From positions 6,193 to 12,783 of the forward strand of contig PMEC01000212.1 in NCBI GenBank assembly GCA_003155705.1: a stretch of DNA of 6,591 nucleotides, read 5' to 3'. A program made the position numbers and the translations under genes. Shown one piece after another: positions 5,402 to 6,591 of this stretch. How positions within the stretch are numbered: the first letter of the stretch is position 1; each line of letters starts with the position of its first letter. The notes under the pieces are model-generated. The model was not told the origin of the DNA. It was given only the letters and a program-made list of their open reading frames with translations, and searched no databases. The stretch comes from Bacteroidales bacterium (GTDB lineage Bacteria; Bacteroidota; Bacteroidia; Bacteroidales; VadinHA17).

Positions 5402-6591
5402 ATGTTTAGAATAGCAATTCTTATTTTGTTCTATTTTACATTTCCACTGATAATCATTTATTTGTGTAAGAAGTGGTCTTTTCTTAAAAGGTTGGGATCA
5501 ATTGTTCTTGCTTACGCATTCGGTCTTCTAATTGGATCAATTGGTATTCTACCAAGGGGCAGTTCCGGCTATCATCTTGCTCTTCAGGGCAGAGCTTCAA
5601 TTCCAGGACCTGAACTTGAGACTTTAGTCAGACAGGGAAAAGCAATTGAAATGGATTATTATGTTAATCAAATAGCTAAAACCCAGGATATGATTCCTTC
5701 AATCGTTATCCCACTGGCTTTCCCACTTTTGCTTTTTTCACTTAATATTAAGAAATGGCTACGATATGCCAAGATAGGATTAATTTCCGTTTGTTTGGCT
5801 TTGCTGTCAGGCTTGATAATGGTTCCATTAGGCTTCTTTATTTTTAAAAATTCAATTCCTGAAAGCTGGAAACTGGCAGGTATGTTTGTAGGTATATATG
5901 CCGGGGGAACACCAAATTTTGTTGCTTTGAAGCTGGCACTTAATGTCGATCCGAACCTTTTTGTAATTGTAAGTACCTATGATATGATTGTGGGAGCAGT
6001 TCTAATACTTTTTTTTATAACAATTGCTCCAAAACTTTTTAGATTGATTCTTCCTCCATTTCAGGAGATACCAGATCATATAAATGCTGTTTCAGATACT
6101 AATTATGCTGAGATCGAGACTGATTATGAAGATTATTCAGGTATGTTCAAAAAAGACAGGATTTTACCTTTGTTAAGTGCTTTAGGTTTGTCTTTAGTAA
6201 TATTTGCTTTGTCTTTCGGAATAAGTCTGCTGCTTCCCGGAATTCCCCAAATGGTAGTGGTTATATTATCTATCACGACATTTGCTATTCTAGCATCTCT
6301 AATCAAAACGGTGAATAGAATTGAAAAGACATTTCAGCTTGGTATGTACCTGATTGTGGTTTTCTCGCTTGCAATTGCATCAATGGCTGACCTCAAAACA
6401 ATGTTCGGTTTAGGGATGCTCAATCTTATTCTTTTTATAACATGGTGTTATTTTGGCTCACTTATTTTGCATCTGGTCCTTTCAATTATTTTCAGAATTG
6501 ATGCTGATAATTTCGTTATAACATCAGCTGCTTTTATTTTCTCTACCCCTTTTGTTCCCATGGTTGCCGGAGCATTAAAAAACAAAGACGT
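5402..6591 (+). CDS. DUF819 family integral membrane protein, 3' end beyond the window
   Basis: An open frame from the ATG at 5402 runs off the right edge after 396 codons with no stop. It encodes a very hydrophobic protein with about nine or ten likely membrane segments, for example residues 3-21, 32-50, 99-114, 124-148, 183-209, 254-279, 283-300, 312-328 and 338-364. The motif YAGGTPNFVALKLAL (166-180), together with PSIVIPLAFPLLLFSL (99-114) and the near-terminal FSTPFVPMVAGALKN (380-394), matches the DUF819 family as I know it. Family members are about 400 residues, so only a short C-terminal piece should be missing. Two hydrophilic segments stand out, at about 51-97 and an acidic one at 220-250 containing NYAEIETDYEDY. 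The function of DUF819 is not established; a transporter-like role is only a guess. It appears to be transcribed separately from fabI. Confidence 0.8.
   Translation, partial: MFRIAILILFYFTFPLIIIYLCKKWSFLKRLGSIVLAYAFGLLIGSIGILPRGSSGYHLALQGRASIPGPELETLVRQGKAIEMDYYVNQIAKTQDMIPSIVIPLAFPLLLFSLNIKKWLRYAKIGLISVCLALLSGLIMVPLGFFIFKNSIPESWKLAGMFVGIYAGGTPNFVALKLALNVDPNLFVIVSTYDMIVGAVLILFFITIAPKLFRLILPPFQEIPDHINAVSDTNYAEIETDYEDYSGMFKKDRILPLLSALGLSLVIFALSFGISLLLPGIPQMVVVILSITTFAILASLIKTVNRIEKTFQLGMYLIVVFSLAIASMADLKTMFGLGMLNLILFITWCYFGSLILHLVLSIIFRIDADNFVITSAAFIFSTPFVPMVAGALKNKD

Overview
The window reads as a low-GC Bacteroidota chromosome segment, most likely class Bacteroidia; I cannot fix the order from sequence alone. 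The evidence is the Rpb6-like RNA polymerase omega subunit of the type seen in this phylum, a DUF4835/PorD-type secreted protein, a FabI with the Bacteroidota-style ISQSPT-like loop (here NTVSQSPTATT), A-rich leaders without clear Shine-Dalgarno sites, and one good TAnnTTTG -7 promoter box. All recognised genes are on the plus strand.

Layout. Positions 1-81 are the 3' end of an upstream gene, probably bamD. Then follow rpoZ (86-424), coaBC (431-1643) and porD/DUF4835 (1646-2572), with 2 to 6 bases between them, so they look like one operon. A 182-base gap (2573-2754) carries an unusual inverted array of 7-base units and leads into recN (2755-4419). After 54 bases comes fabI (4474-5304), followed by two hairpins, the second a strong intrinsic terminator. 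A promoter-like box overlaps the terminator T-run, and a DUF819-type membrane protein starts at 5402 and runs off the window end.

How the genes work together. This is mostly core housekeeping: outer-membrane assembly (BamD), transcription (omega), coenzyme A synthesis (CoaBC), a probable type IX secretion accessory (PorD), recombinational repair (RecN) and the last step of fatty-acid elongation (FabI). CoA and fatty-acid synthesis are linked because CoA supplies the phosphopantetheine arm of acyl carrier protein, but no shared regulation is visible here. I see no defence island, phage, insertion sequence, CRISPR array or tRNA/rRNA gene.

The most notable point is that coaBC is broken into two frames at a run of eleven A residues (970-980). 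Both catalytic halves are otherwise intact, and removing a single A restores one 403-residue protein. This is either a homopolymer sequencing error, a recent mutation, or a gene that depends on RNA polymerase slippage. The second is the heptad array in front of recN. I found no convincing undescribed multi-gene system.
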